Source of the DNA: Geminicoccaceae bacterium
GTDB lineage: Bacteria > Pseudomonadota > Alphaproteobacteria > Geminicoccales > Geminicoccaceae
Assembly: GCA_028285265.1 (NCBI GenBank)
Contig: JANQPX010000069.1
Span: 372,001 to 436,000, forward strand
Direction: 5' to 3'
Length of the DNA stretch: 64,000 bases
Under the pieces are notes generated by a model. It saw nothing but the letters and a program-made list of their open reading frames with translations. It did no database searches and had not been told where the DNA came from. Shown here one piece after another: positions 53,197-62,593 of this stretch; positions within the stretch are counted from its first letter, which is position 1; every line of letters begins with the position of its first letter. A program made the translations under genes and the position numbers.

Positions 53197-54292
53197 TCCG
53201 TCGGCATGTTCGGGGTCTTGGGATTGAATGGGGCTTCATAAACCGATGCCGTGTTTCTCCAGGCGGCTATCTGGTCCGCGTGTTCCTGATCGGCATCAGC
53301 AGTCGTGTGCTCTCTTACTGTCCTTTTCGATGTCACAAGACATGTGACTGCAAAGCATGCCGCTTGATACGCTGACGTTAGCGAGGGAATGCCAATAATC
53401 GCTCCGCCTCGAGGACAGCTCCGTTACCCCGTCCATCCATTCACTCCGAGTGCATTCAGCGTGACGATAGGTCCGGTTCGGCCAATGTTGATGCGCATCA
53501 GTCCATCCTTGTCGCTCGATGTGGTCGACGAGATCAAAGCTGTTGCTTGGGATTCAATGCTTCCTGTCTCTCGCTCAGAGAACGATTTCATACCGAGCCT
53601 GGTCACAATACAGGCGATGCCTAAGTGCTGTTCGACATTGGCTATGAACACCTCAGGCTCAATAAGTCTCTGCCACCGTTTCGTTGATGCCGGATACGCG
53701 CCAGACGCATCCACGTCATTGCATTTGCTCTTATCGATCCCGATCCTGTCGTTGCCTCTTTCGAGGAAGGCAGGCTAGCTTTTCTGAACGCTGAGTTGAT
53801 GATCGACAAGCGTTAACGTTACGCTTGGAAAGAAGGACATAACACCCGCCTTCAACGCGGCAATAACCGTGAAATGGTTCTTGAGATCACGGCGCTATTG
53901 ATTAGTCGTTTTTGGTTGCTTGACGATGGTGACTAGATCACAGCGGGCATGACAGCGGAAGCTGCCTTTGGGCATTCGACTGGCCATTTGACCTATCATG
54001 ACGACAATGAAGTGCCGATAAAGACAAGCTCATTCATCCTCAAAACTGCCGACGTCATGACACGCTGATCATCGGCTTTCAATTTACCCCTCCCATTGGT
54101 TGGTTACATCAAGCGCCGTGACAATGGTAAGCGTTCAATCCGAGCCACATGCCAGCTTATCCGTAGAAGAAAAATCCCATACGGAAGCAGGATCGATTAG
54201 AATTCGACGGGTACAATGCGGGGCTAAGCCTCCCTTTTTTGCGGTGACGTACCTCCCGTACCAAACAATTCCGCAGATGTTCCGTCTGACGT
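53197..54292. other. Gene-poor stretch with decayed coding sequence
   Basis: About 1.1 kb between the RidA-like gene and the second flavin reductase. Frames of about 100 residues occur on both strands at 53389-53778 without a ribosome site. The right-hand part looks like a broken gene, listed separately. Confidence 0.45.
53680..54066 (+). pseudogene. Possible degenerate protein gene with internal stops
   Basis: One plus-strand frame reads as protein-like sequence interrupted by in-frame stops. First comes IHVIAFALIDPDPVVASFEE and on to ELMIDKR then TAA (53814-53816). Next comes RYAWKEGHNTRLQRGNNREM to LLDDGD then TAG. Last is ITAGMTAEAAFGHSTGHLTY to a TGA near 54066. The continuity of plausible sequence across stops in the same frame suggests a decayed gene. 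I could not identify the family. Confidence 0.3.
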
Positions 54293-54820
54293 TCAGAGGT
54301 CCGCGCCTAATTTCTTGTAACGGCCATGATGAAAGAGTAATGGGTGCTGTTTGTTTCGCGAAAATCGTTCAACGATCCCGACGTAGATCTCGTGATCCCC
54401 TTTTAAAATACGACTTTCTGTGCGGCACTCGAACACCGCGACGATTTCCTCCAGCACAGGGACGCCATGATTGCCGCGCTGCCAGGATACATTTGCAAAC
54501 TTGTCGTTCGAAGGGCGCGCAAATTGCTGAACAACATCCTTTGCTTCCTCACTCATGATGTTCACGGCAAAGCCTTCGTGTTGCCGAAAAGCGTCAAGGC
54601 TTGGCGCATGAACCGATAGACTCCAAAGAATCAGTGGCGGGTCGAGCGAGACGGAGCTGAAAGAGTTGACTGTGAGCCCTACGGGCGAGCCGTGTGCGCC
54701 AAGCGTGGTGATAATAGCCACACCTGTCGCGAAACAGCCAAAGGCCTCACGTAGTAAAGTATGGTCGATATCCGCTGAATGGCTCCTGATCGTACCAAGA
54801 CCTCTGCCATCGTCCGCCAC
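54293..54820 (-). CDS. Flavin reductase (HpaC/RutF type), second copy
   Basis: A 175-residue FMN-binding split-barrel protein: LREAFGCFATGVAIITT, LTVNSFSSVSLDPPLILWSL, FAVNIMSEEAKDV and HEIYVGIVERF. Start is GTG at 54820 with AAGGGG seven bases upstream. It is paralogous to the reductase at 8621-9124. It lies near the heterocycle operons and could supply reduced flavin to an unlinked monooxygenase; no such enzyme is seen in the window. Confidence 0.85.
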   Translation of the reverse strand: MADDGRGLGTIRSHSADIDHTLLREAFGCFATGVAIITTLGAHGSPVGLTVNSFSSVSLDPPLILWSLSVHAPSLDAFRQHEGFAVNIMSEEAKDVVQQFARPSNDKFANVSWQRGNHGVPVLEEIVAVFECRTESRILKGDHEIYVGIVERFSRNKQHPLLFHHGRYKKLGADL

Positions 54821-55149
54821 ACTTATTCCCCTTCTTGTATCGCCGGTGGCGACCGAAATTCACTGATACTGACCGACAGCATCGTTGATCGTGCCTTCAA
54901 TCGTTGCATGGCAGATTTCCCCCCAGTCCTGCAAGGACAGCTTCTTTGCATTCTGTGTTTCAACGGTCGGGTTGTTGTTCATCAGCTCAAATTGGAGACC
55001 TCGCAATTCGTCCCTCTTTCGACACACATGAAAGCCATTGCCATGTCGACTTGCGGGGTCAGCCCGTTTGCGATCGAATGGTAAGAGATCACGCTCACTT
55101 CATCGACTCCGGCCGCGTCACATGTGAAGCAAGGGTCCTTCGGTTTAAT
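54821..55149. other. Intergenic region between flavin reductase and peroxiredoxin genes
   Basis: About 330 bases upstream of the flavin reductase and downstream of the peroxiredoxin (both minus strand). Frames on the plus strand lack ribosome sites. Nothing else is supported. Confidence 0.4.
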
Positions 55150-55668
55150 TCAAGCGGTGCCACGGACGGGATACTTTTTCTCCACGGCGAATGGCACCTT
55201 GGACAGCAAAAATTCTAGGTCTGGTCGCGACCAGGGCATGTTTGAGATATCGACCAAATAGACGCGCCCGTCGGCCCTTACCCAAAACAGCCCCGGTTCG
55301 CAGAAGATGTCGGCTTCGGCTTCCTTGATGGCCTGTGAGATGTAAAGACCCCATTGCCTCGCAGCTTGCTCGCTAAGCCCGAAGCCTATCTTGAGCTTGG
55401 ACAACTTCCATTCTTCAACGCTCTTCGTCGCACGTTCGGCACCGTCCATCGACAATGCAATGACGGAGAAGCCAACGGATTCGTAGTCACCTACCAGGCC
55501 ATTCAGCTTTTGCAGGTAGGTCCTACAAACGGGGCAATGATAACCTCTGTAAAAGACGATCTTGGTGAAATTCTTTGGCGCCTGAGCTGCCAGATCGAAG
55601 CGGCCACCACCTACGATATCAACCGTCAGTGCAGGAGCCCTCGTGTCGGGTGTGAGGTGAGTTGTCAT
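55150..55668 (-). CDS. Peroxiredoxin-like AhpC/TSA family protein
   Basis: A 172-residue thioredoxin-fold protein with the active-site motif YRGYHCPVCRTY, a C-x2-C in the position of the peroxidatic/thioredoxin cysteines, and EPGLFWVRADGRVYLVDI near the C-terminus. No signal peptide, so cytoplasmic. It is monocistronic and close to flavin enzymes and sarcosine oxidase, which generate hydrogen peroxide; removal of that peroxide is a reasonable but unproven role. Confidence 0.85.
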   Translation of the reverse strand: MTTHLTPDTRAPALTVDIVGGGRFDLAAQAPKNFTKIVFYRGYHCPVCRTYLQKLNGLVGDYESVGFSVIALSMDGAERATKSVEEWKLSKLKIGFGLSEQAARQWGLYISQAIKEAEADIFCEPGLFWVRADGRVYLVDISNMPWSRPDLEFLLSKVPFAVEKKYPVRGTA

Positions 55669-56366
55669 TGCAATACCTTGTTGCCTGGTGGCCTAAGGGC
55701 TAGAGGTGAATGACGTTACAATTTTCGTTCACATTAATGCCACTCCCTCGACGTCTCGCACCTTCACCAGTGTCCATACGTGGGTTTCGGCCGTAGCCAT
55801 AGGCTTCATCTGTATCGTTGTTTTTTCGTACGACGTTTACCAAATCCCGATCCCACATGCCGTGCTGTGATGATAGGCTACGTTCGCGTCTTTGATGTTC
55901 TATTCGATCATCAGCAATGACAAGAGCCAGGAATGATCATGATAGCGTGAGGTGACAGTCCTTACATGATTGCTCCTGAAGCCGATGCTACCTGAACCGA
56001 CACATTGAGCGAGGCACTAAGGGGGGCTGGGTCGATCGCGTCTGCATTTGCCGGCAGGTAAGCAAAGCGTTATGCCGATGATGAAGTTTGTTGAACGGAA
56101 TCCGGCGAACTTCTGGATCCCAGTCAACTCGGCGAATTCTAGGAAATCTTGCAGCAGAACACGGCGATCATCATCGCTGGAGTGCCGCGCGATGACGAGT
56201 TCAATTGCTCCGGCTTAGAGATGCATCATTTGTAGAGGCTTCGTGATCCAGGTCGATGTCAGCTGGTCGGGTTCATGATCAAGATTAAGTGTCACAGGAT
56301 ACCTGACGCATTCTGCTTCTCATTAGAATGCTTGCAGTTCAAATCGCAGCCAACAGTCTTTGCGTT
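55669..56366. other. Gene-free stretch before the sarcosine oxidase operon end
   Basis: About 700 bases. Around 56060-56260 frames encode short protein-like pieces (NTAIIIAGVPRDDEFN in one frame, FVERNPANFWIPVNSA in another) that might be remnants of a gene, without start sites. No terminator with a T-run was found for soxG. Confidence 0.4.
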
Positions 56367-56936
56367 TCAGGACACGTTTTGAAGCGACGTCTCCACAGCG
56401 TGCACAAAGGAGTTTGCAGTCGACGACGCGGATAAAAGCAAAAATGTGTCAGCACGCTCATGCAAAATAATGACTCCCATATGCTCCATGACAGTTCGCG
56501 CAACACGCCCTTGAGGGAACACAGATGGGTGCAGGTCGATCGGACAAATACGCTCCAGTGCTTCGCGGGCTTTGGTACCGGCGAGGCGAAGGGTTATCCA
56601 GTTGTCTGTCTGCTGTGTTGTGTAGGCCTTGCCAGTTAGTTTCTCGCTGACACCATCGGCAGCGTTGGGGCAGGCCTCATCAATAAGCACGAAAAGTTGA
56701 TCGCGTGCAGTCCAAAGAAATCTCAATTTGCCATTGGTTGACAAGGTTGACTCACCCGGAGGCGGCATACTGGCGCCATAGGCCTCGGCGATAGCCGAGG
56801 TAAGAGCTTCTTCGCCATGTTGAGGTATCGCGATGGAGACGATGGTAAGTTCTGCAAGCTCTTTAAGTTCAGTCTCACCAATGACTGTACGAAAGCCACC
56901 AAGCAATGGCTGTGCTTTGAGTTGCAATTCAGGCAC
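56367..56936 (-). CDS. soxG: Sarcosine oxidase gamma subunit
   Basis: A 189-residue protein, the small folate-domain-like subunit of heterotetrameric sarcosine oxidase, with LRLAGTKAREALERICPIDL and the conserved HMGVIILHE. Start is GTG at 56936, with AAGGAGAG seven bases upstream and an 8-base overlap with the soxA stop; a longer frame would run into soxA. It is the last gene of soxBDAG. Unrelated to sulfur-oxidation sox genes. Confidence 0.9.
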   Translation of the reverse strand: MPELQLKAQPLLGGFRTVIGETELKELAELTIVSIAIPQHGEEALTSAIAEAYGASMPPPGESTLSTNGKLRFLWTARDQLFVLIDEACPNAADGVSEKLTGKAYTTQQTDNWITLRLAGTKAREALERICPIDLHPSVFPQGRVARTVMEHMGVIILHERADTFLLLSASSTANSFVHAVETSLQNVS

Positions 56937-59877
56937 GGAGGCGCTCTCCTTCGGGGTCGATGAAATGCGGAGAAACGATTTCGACGTCAATTCGCCGTTG
57001 ACGTACCGGATCGTTCGCGACAACCACCTCGCCAAGACGTTCTTGGCCGCGTTTGATAAAACCAAGTGCGATCGAGCATTGGAGTTCTGGTGAGAATGCC
57101 ACCGATGTTAGCCAGCCTTCGTCGTTCTCCATCGTCGCCGCCTTGCCCTGAGCCATCAAATGAGCACCCGCGTCAAGGCGCTGCCTCCTGTCGACAGGCT
57201 TGAAGCCGACGAGACGAAATCCGTCATCATGATTGAATGCCGGCCGTCCGGCTAGTGTACGGCCGATGAAGTCCTTTTTTGTGGAGAGCATTCGACCCAT
57301 GCCGAGATCCTGCGCCGTGCTTGTCCCGCAGAGTTCGTTGCCTGCCGCGTGTCCCTTTTCAATGCGCATGACGCCCAGTGCTTCTGTTCCGTAAGGTGTC
57401 ACATCAAAGGCTTCACCCGCCACCATTAGGGCGCGAATCATCGAGTCGCCATAACGACTTGGCACGGCGATCTCATAGGCAAGTTCACCAGAAAACGATA
57501 TTCGGAAAAGCCTTGCGGGCGTTCCGCCGCAGACAGTCAGCTCCGCGCAGGCCATGAAGGGAAAGGCCTCGTTAGAGATGTCATGGCTAGGATCGACAAT
57601 CTTTTGAAGCAGCTGACGCGAATTGGGTCCGGCGACAGCGAACTGCGCCCATCCATCAGTTGTCGAGATTAAGTGCACATCCAAGTCAGGCCAAAGACAC
57701 TGCCTACAAAATTCGAGATGGCGGAACACCAGTGCGGCATTGGCGGTTGTTGTCGTCATAAGATAGTGCTGCTGACCCAGCCTCGCTGTAGTGCCATCGT
57801 CAAAGGCAATGCCATCTTCGCGCAACATCAGGCCATAGCGCGTCTTGCCGATAGCGAGCTTGGCAAATCCGTTGGCATAGACTTTGTTCAGGAACTCAGC
57901 TGCATCGCGTCCTTGAATGTCGATCTTACCAAGCGTGGTCACGTCGCAGACGCCGACCGATTGTCGGGTTGCTTTGACCTCGCGATCGACGCTTTGGCGC
58001 CAATGGGTTTCGCCAGGTTTTGGGAACCATTGCGCGCGCAGCCACATACCCGTCTCGACAAAGACGGCGCCTTGTTCCTCGGCCCAACGATGGCTTGGCG
58101 TTCGCCTAAACGGGCGAAATGCCTTGCCACGGGATCGGCCCGCGAAGGCGCCAATGGGGACCGGCGTATAGGGGGGACGAAAGATCGTCGTGCCGGTTTC
58201 AGCAATGGACCTACCCGTTTGTTCTGCCATGATGGCGAGCGCGGGGACGTTTGCTGTCTTGCCCTGGTCCGTCGCCATGCCCAGCGTCGTATAGCGCTTG
58301 AGATGCTCGACGGCTGAAAAGCCTTCCTGGAAAGCGAGCTTTATATCCTTAACGGTGACGTCATTCTGCAGGTCGAGCCAAGAGCGTCCGCTTTCGTCTT
58401 GAACATGCCAAAATGCAGAAATCTTCGAGGCTTCGTCATCCGCTTTTGGGACGGAACCCAGGACGGTCTTGCCACCCAGGTTTTTGGCAATTTCCTGGCC
58501 AGCGCAAAAGCCCTGCTGAAGGCTAGATCCGAGCGTTAGAGATCCAGCAGCGGCGCCAACAACAATCATTTCCTTCGGAAGGTCATTGCCAGGTACGAAG
58601 GCAGCAATATCATCCCGCCAGATGGGCCGACCGCGATGGTGGCAGGTGAGGTGAACATTCGGGTTCCACCCTCCTGAAACAGCAAGACAGTCGGTGTCAA
58701 TGCGTTGTCCGTCCGAAAGCCGGATCGACGTTAGACCCTTGCGGCCGCTCGTGTCGATCACACGGCCTCCCATCAGGATCTTGGCACCGGCAAGGTGTAA
58801 CAACGGCTCCTCACGGCGTGTATCAACAATGGCAGGGATATCGATGCCTTTGGCTGCGAGATCTGCTGCTGTGCGCCAACCGTCGTCGTTGTTGGTGAAG
58901 ACGACGACTCGCTTTCCTGGTGTGACGCCCCAGCGATTGACATAACTGCGAACGGCGCCAGCCAGCATCACCCCTGGGCGATCGTTGTTGGGAAAGGCGA
59001 TGGAGCGCTCAATGGCACCGGCAGCAAGCACCGTGCGTTTGGCATATATACGCCAAAGAACCTGTCTTGGCTTGTCGCTAGCAGCGGGCAGATGATCGGT
59101 CTTGCGTTCAAGCGCGCCATAGACTCCGTGATCGAAGACACCATAAACAGTAGTGCGCGACATAACACGGACCTTCGCCATTGTGCCGAGTTCCGCAGCG
59201 GCAGAAGTGGCCCAATCGGCCGAAAGTTGCCCGTCGATCGCGTGTGTCTCAGCGTTCAACCGGCCGCCGATCCGAAAATCGTCATCGCAAAGAATGACCC
59301 GAAGGCCAGCACGGCCAGCAGCTAGTGCTGCCGCAAGGCCACCTGGCCCAGCACCAATGATAAGCACATCGCAATGAAGAAACCCTTTGTCGTAGATGTC
59401 GGGATCGGCCTGCATTGATGCCCTTCCGAGACCGGCAGACTTTCGGATGATCGGCTCATACACTTTTTCCCAAAAGGCTTTCGGCCACATAAAGGTCTTG
59501 TAGTAAAAGCCAGCACTCAGAAAAGGAGACAGGAAGTCGTTCACGGCCATAAGATCGAAGGAGAGGGAACCCCGATAGTTCTGGCCTTGAGCAACCAGAC
59601 CGTCGAAAAGCTCCGTGACAGTCGCTTTGGTGTTCGGTTCCTGTCTCGCTCCAGATCTGAGTTTGACAAGTGCGTTGGGTTCCTCGGGGCCAGCAGTAAA
59701 AACGCCACGTGGCCGGTGGTATTTGAAAGACCGCCCGATCAGCCGTTGACCGTTGGCGAGAAGGGCGGACGCAAGTGTATCGCCAGGATGGCCCTGAAAG
59801 ACCTTATCATCAAAGGTGAAGTCTAACGTCTCACTGCGGTCTATTAGGCCGCCATCGAGACGGTTGGTCTGGGCCAT
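56929..59877 (-). CDS. soxA: Sarcosine oxidase alpha subunit
   Basis: A 982-residue subunit with an N-terminal ferredoxin-like domain (TLDFTFDDKVFQGHPGDTLA), an NAD-binding Rossmann unit (DVLIIGAGPGGLAAALAAGR near residue 160) and a C-terminal tetrahydrofolate-binding aminomethyltransferase-like domain. It takes the methylene group released from sarcosine to give 5,10-methylene-THF or formaldehyde. AGGAGG seven bases upstream fixes the start at 59877, after the soxD stop. Length is normal. Confidence 0.96.
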   Translation of the reverse strand: MAQTNRLDGGLIDRSETLDFTFDDKVFQGHPGDTLASALLANGQRLIGRSFKYHRPRGVFTAGPEEPNALVKLRSGARQEPNTKATVTELFDGLVAQGQNYRGSLSFDLMAVNDFLSPFLSAGFYYKTFMWPKAFWEKVYEPIIRKSAGLGRASMQADPDIYDKGFLHCDVLIIGAGPGGLAAALAAGRAGLRVILCDDDFRIGGRLNAETHAIDGQLSADWATSAAAELGTMAKVRVMSRTTVYGVFDHGVYGALERKTDHLPAASDKPRQVLWRIYAKRTVLAAGAIERSIAFPNNDRPGVMLAGAVRSYVNRWGVTPGKRVVVFTNNDDGWRTAADLAAKGIDIPAIVDTRREEPLLHLAGAKILMGGRVIDTSGRKGLTSIRLSDGQRIDTDCLAVSGGWNPNVHLTCHHRGRPIWRDDIAAFVPGNDLPKEMIVVGAAAGSLTLGSSLQQGFCAGQEIAKNLGGKTVLGSVPKADDEASKISAFWHVQDESGRSWLDLQNDVTVKDIKLAFQEGFSAVEHLKRYTTLGMATDQGKTANVPALAIMAEQTGRSIAETGTTIFRPPYTPVPIGAFAGRSRGKAFRPFRRTPSHRWAEEQGAVFVETGMWLRAQWFPKPGETHWRQSVDREVKATRQSVGVCDVTTLGKIDIQGRDAAEFLNKVYANGFAKLAIGKTRYGLMLREDGIAFDDGTTARLGQQHYLMTTTTANAALVFRHLEFCRQCLWPDLDVHLISTTDGWAQFAVAGPNSRQLLQKIVDPSHDISNEAFPFMACAELTVCGGTPARLFRISFSGELAYEIAVPSRYGDSMIRALMVAGEAFDVTPYGTEALGVMRIEKGHAAGNELCGTSTAQDLGMGRMLSTKKDFIGRTLAGRPAFNHDDGFRLVGFKPVDRRQRLDAGAHLMAQGKAATMENDEGWLTSVAFSPELQCSIALGFIKRGQERLGEVVVANDPVRQRRIDVEIVSPHFIDPEGERLRA

Positions 59878-59881
59878 GTTC

Positions 59882-60262
59882 TTACCTCCTGGCACCAGCC
59901 GCCGTCGCAGCAGGCTCCGGTAAAACGTCATCATTTGCTGGGGTAGCCGTCACCAGTGAAGTCTGTGGTCCGTCGTCGCGCCCGCGGCCTCGCGCTTTTG
60001 CAACATCGCGTGCCAGCTCGACCTTTAGGATGTCGTGCGTGAGCGTATTGCGCGTGACGACCAACCAGGACCGATCGCCTTGTTCGTGATACCAAAGCTC
60101 CTGGTGCTCGCCAGCAGGGTTATTCCGAAGATAAAGATAGTCGTGGAAGTTCTCTTCTGCGCCAGGCTCTTGCCAGTCGGGTCGGTCGATGAGTGACGCG
60201 TCACCGAGATAGACAAATTCGGCAACATCGCGGGGGCCGAGCAGAGGGTGATTGATGATCAT
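59882..60262 (-). CDS. soxD: Sarcosine oxidase delta subunit, zinc-ligand-free variant
   Basis: A 126-residue protein aligning with SoxD (EFVYLGDASLIDRPDW, YLYLRNNPAGEHQELWYHEQ). Classical SoxD binds zinc with a CPxCG pair at the start and HxxxC near residue 60; here the start reads INHPLLGPRD and the later site HEQGD, so three cysteine ligands are absent. The C-terminus carries an extra 30-residue disordered tail. Start at 60262 has GAGGAAGG upstream. It sits between soxB and soxA as in classical operons. Confidence 0.88.
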   Translation of the reverse strand: MIINHPLLGPRDVAEFVYLGDASLIDRPDWQEPGAEENFHDYLYLRNNPAGEHQELWYHEQGDRSWLVVTRNTLTHDILKVELARDVAKARGRGRDDGPQTSLVTATPANDDVLPEPAATAAGARR

Positions 60263-60276
60263 ATCGACTGCCTTCC

Positions 60277-61527
60277 TCAATGCAGATTGGGTTGTGCACC
60301 CTGGCCCTTCTCGTCGATCATCCGTCCGGATCGAAAACGATCCAAACGGTAGGCCGTTGCGGTCGGATGTGGTTCGTCTCTCGCCAACAGATGCGCATAG
60401 CAAAAGCCAGACGCTGGCGTCGCCTTGAAGCCGCCGTAGCACCAGCCTCCGTTGAAGTAGAGGCCATCTATGGGGGTCTTATCGATAAACGGTGAGCCGT
60501 CCATCGACATGTCCATCACGCCACCCCACATCCGCAACAGCCGGAGCCGGCCGAGCAGCGGCAGGATAGCCATGCCTCCCTCACATACATCTTCAACCAC
60601 CGGTAGGTTGCCGCGCTGTGCATATGTATTGTAGCCGTCGATGTCCCCGCCAAAAACCAGACCACCCTTGTCCGATTGGCTACAGTAGAAGTGACCGGCC
60701 CCAAAGGTAATGACCCCGGGTAGGACAGGTTTAAGTCCTTCTGTTACGAAAGCTTGGAGAACATGGCTTTCAATAGGGAGACGCATGCCAGCCTTGGCCA
60801 TCACGCGGCTTGACGAGCCTGCGACGACCACGGCAACCTTCTTCGCACGAATCTTACCACGGCTCGTCTCGACACCATGGCAAGCACCACCGCTTATGTC
60901 GAAGCCGATAACCTCGCAATTTTGAATGATGTCGACGCCTTCAGCGTCAGCCCCGCGAGCATAGCCCCAGGCGACCGCATCATGCCGCACTGTGCCACCT
61001 CGGCGCTGTAGAAGTCCGCCCTTGATCGGAAAGCGGGCATTGTCAAAATCGAGAAACGGGTAAAGTTTTCTAACATCTACAGCGTTGAGGAGTTCTGCAT
61101 CAGCGCCAGCCAACATCATGGCGTTGGCCCGCCTAGCAAAAGCATCTCGCTGTGGATCGCTATGATAGAGATTAAGAACGCCGCGTTGTGAGACCATGGC
61201 GTTGTAGTTGAAGTCTTGCTCTAGGCCCTCCCAGAGTTTTAGTGAAAGCTCGTAAAAGGGTTCATTGCCTTGGAGAAGGTAGTTTGAGCGGATAATCGTG
61301 GTATTTCGTCCGACATTTCCTGAACCAATCCAACCCTTTTCGAGAACCGCGACATTGCGCATGCCAAAGGTCTTGGAAAGGTAGTAAGCAGTCGCAAGTC
61401 CATGCCCACCGCCACCAACAATCACGACGTCATATTCAGGCTTCGGATCAGGTTCGCGCCAAACGGGCTTCCAGCCCTTGTTTCCGGTCAAACCTTCCCA
61501 GATTACCTTCCAACCAGAATAGTGCAT
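60277..61527 (-). CDS. soxB: Sarcosine oxidase beta subunit
   Basis: A 416-residue flavoprotein, first gene of the operon. FAD-binding motif VVIVGGGGHGLATAYYLSK, the GRNTTIIRSNY segment and TVRHDAVAWGYARG, whose His182 matches the residue that carries covalent FMN in characterised SoxB. The ATG at 61527 has AAGGAAA upstream. It oxidises sarcosine at the secondary amine. It is divergent from a GbdR-like regulator whose start is only about 85 bases away. Confidence 0.96.
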   Translation of the reverse strand: MHYSGWKVIWEGLTGNKGWKPVWREPDPKPEYDVVIVGGGGHGLATAYYLSKTFGMRNVAVLEKGWIGSGNVGRNTTIIRSNYLLQGNEPFYELSLKLWEGLEQDFNYNAMVSQRGVLNLYHSDPQRDAFARRANAMMLAGADAELLNAVDVRKLYPFLDFDNARFPIKGGLLQRRGGTVRHDAVAWGYARGADAEGVDIIQNCEVIGFDISGGACHGVETSRGKIRAKKVAVVVAGSSSRVMAKAGMRLPIESHVLQAFVTEGLKPVLPGVITFGAGHFYCSQSDKGGLVFGGDIDGYNTYAQRGNLPVVEDVCEGGMAILPLLGRLRLLRMWGGVMDMSMDGSPFIDKTPIDGLYFNGGWCYGGFKATPASGFCYAHLLARDEPHPTATAYRLDRFRSGRMIDEKGQGAQPNLH

Positions 61528-61612
61528 GCAGCGTTTCCTTCATCGTCTCACGTCCATCTTTGCCGAAAGTCAGCTGGTTGACTTTCACAGTATGGACGTA
61601 AGATTATTCAGC

Positions 61613-62593
61613 ATGGACATCGACCCGCCGAAACAAAAAGTTTTTCACGTCGGCATTCTGTTGATCGATGGTTTCGCCTTAATGTCCTACGCCTCGGTGG
61701 TTGAGCCTCTAAGGGCTGCCAACTTATTAGCTCCGGCGATGATGTACAATGTCATCAATCTCCCTTCGAGGGGGGATGCTGCGGTTAGCTCGAATGGCGT
61801 GAAGATAGAGCGGTCCGAGAGTCAGTTGGAGCCCGGTGATTTTGACCTTTTGTTGGTCATCGCCGGCGGCGATCCGACGCTCTTTCAGGACGTAAAGGTC
61901 TTTAATTGGTTGAAACGGTTGGCACAGATGAACGTGCGCCTTGGTGGCGTTTCGGGCGGACCGGTTATTCTCGCAGCTGCCGGGCTTCTCGAAGGCCGTC
62001 GGATAACGGTGCATTGGGAACATGCCGAAGCCCTCGCCGAACTCGATCCCGACTTAATGATCGAACGCACGCTTTATGTTGTTGATCGTGATCGGGTGAC
62101 CTGCGCAGGCGGTACGGCTCCCCTTGACCTCATGCACGCTTTGATCGTCGAACATCGTGGAGCCGATTTTGCTCGGCGGGTCAGCGATTGGTTCATGCAT
62201 ACCGACGTTCGCCCGTCGGGAGGGCCTCAGCGAGCAGGTCTAGTAGAGAGATATGGGACAACCAACCAGAAGGTAATTGATGCGATCGAAGTGATGGAGA
62301 ATCGCATTGCGGACTTCCTGAAGCTTGGTGAAATCGCAGGAATCGTTGGCGTTAGCAAGCGACAAATCAATCGCTTGTTTCAGGACAAGCTCAAGAAGAC
62401 CACAATGACGTTTTATCGTGATCTGAGGCTTGAAAAAGCGCAAAGCTTATTGAAGGGTTCGTCGCTGTCCCTAACACAGATTGCGCTTGCAACGGGTTTC
62501 TCGAGCTCCGCTCACTTCTCAAAGGCGTATGGCGAGCGCTATAAGCAATCACCATCCGCAGCAAGAAAAGCTGTCCTGCAGGGCCATTGCTAG
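61613..62593 (+). CDS. GbdR-like AraC-family transcriptional activator
   Basis: A 326-residue regulator with an N-terminal DJ-1/PfpI-like domain (FHVGILLIDGFALMSYASVV) and a C-terminal AraC helix-turn-helix pair (LGEIAGIVGVSKRQINRLF, then LTQIALATGFSSSAHFSKAY). GbdR/CdhR proteins activate glycine betaine, dimethylglycine, carnitine and sarcosine catabolism. Start at 61613 (MDIDPPKQK) is chosen; ATG 61592 is possible. Divergent position argues that it controls soxBDAG. Confidence 0.88.
   Translation: MDIDPPKQKVFHVGILLIDGFALMSYASVVEPLRAANLLAPAMMYNVINLPSRGDAAVSSNGVKIERSESQLEPGDFDLLLVIAGGDPTLFQDVKVFNWLKRLAQMNVRLGGVSGGPVILAAAGLLEGRRITVHWEHAEALAELDPDLMIERTLYVVDRDRVTCAGGTAPLDLMHALIVEHRGADFARRVSDWFMHTDVRPSGGPQRAGLVERYGTTNQKVIDAIEVMENRIADFLKLGEIAGIVGVSKRQINRLFQDKLKKTTMTFYRDLRLEKAQSLLKGSSLSLTQIALATGFSSSAHFSKAYGERYKQSPSAARKAVLQGHC

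Noticed and set aside
53389..53778. Plus-strand and opposite minus-strand frames of about 100-130 residues
   Set aside because: Both lack ribosome sites and known motifs; mutual antisense frames in GC-moderate DNA are common.
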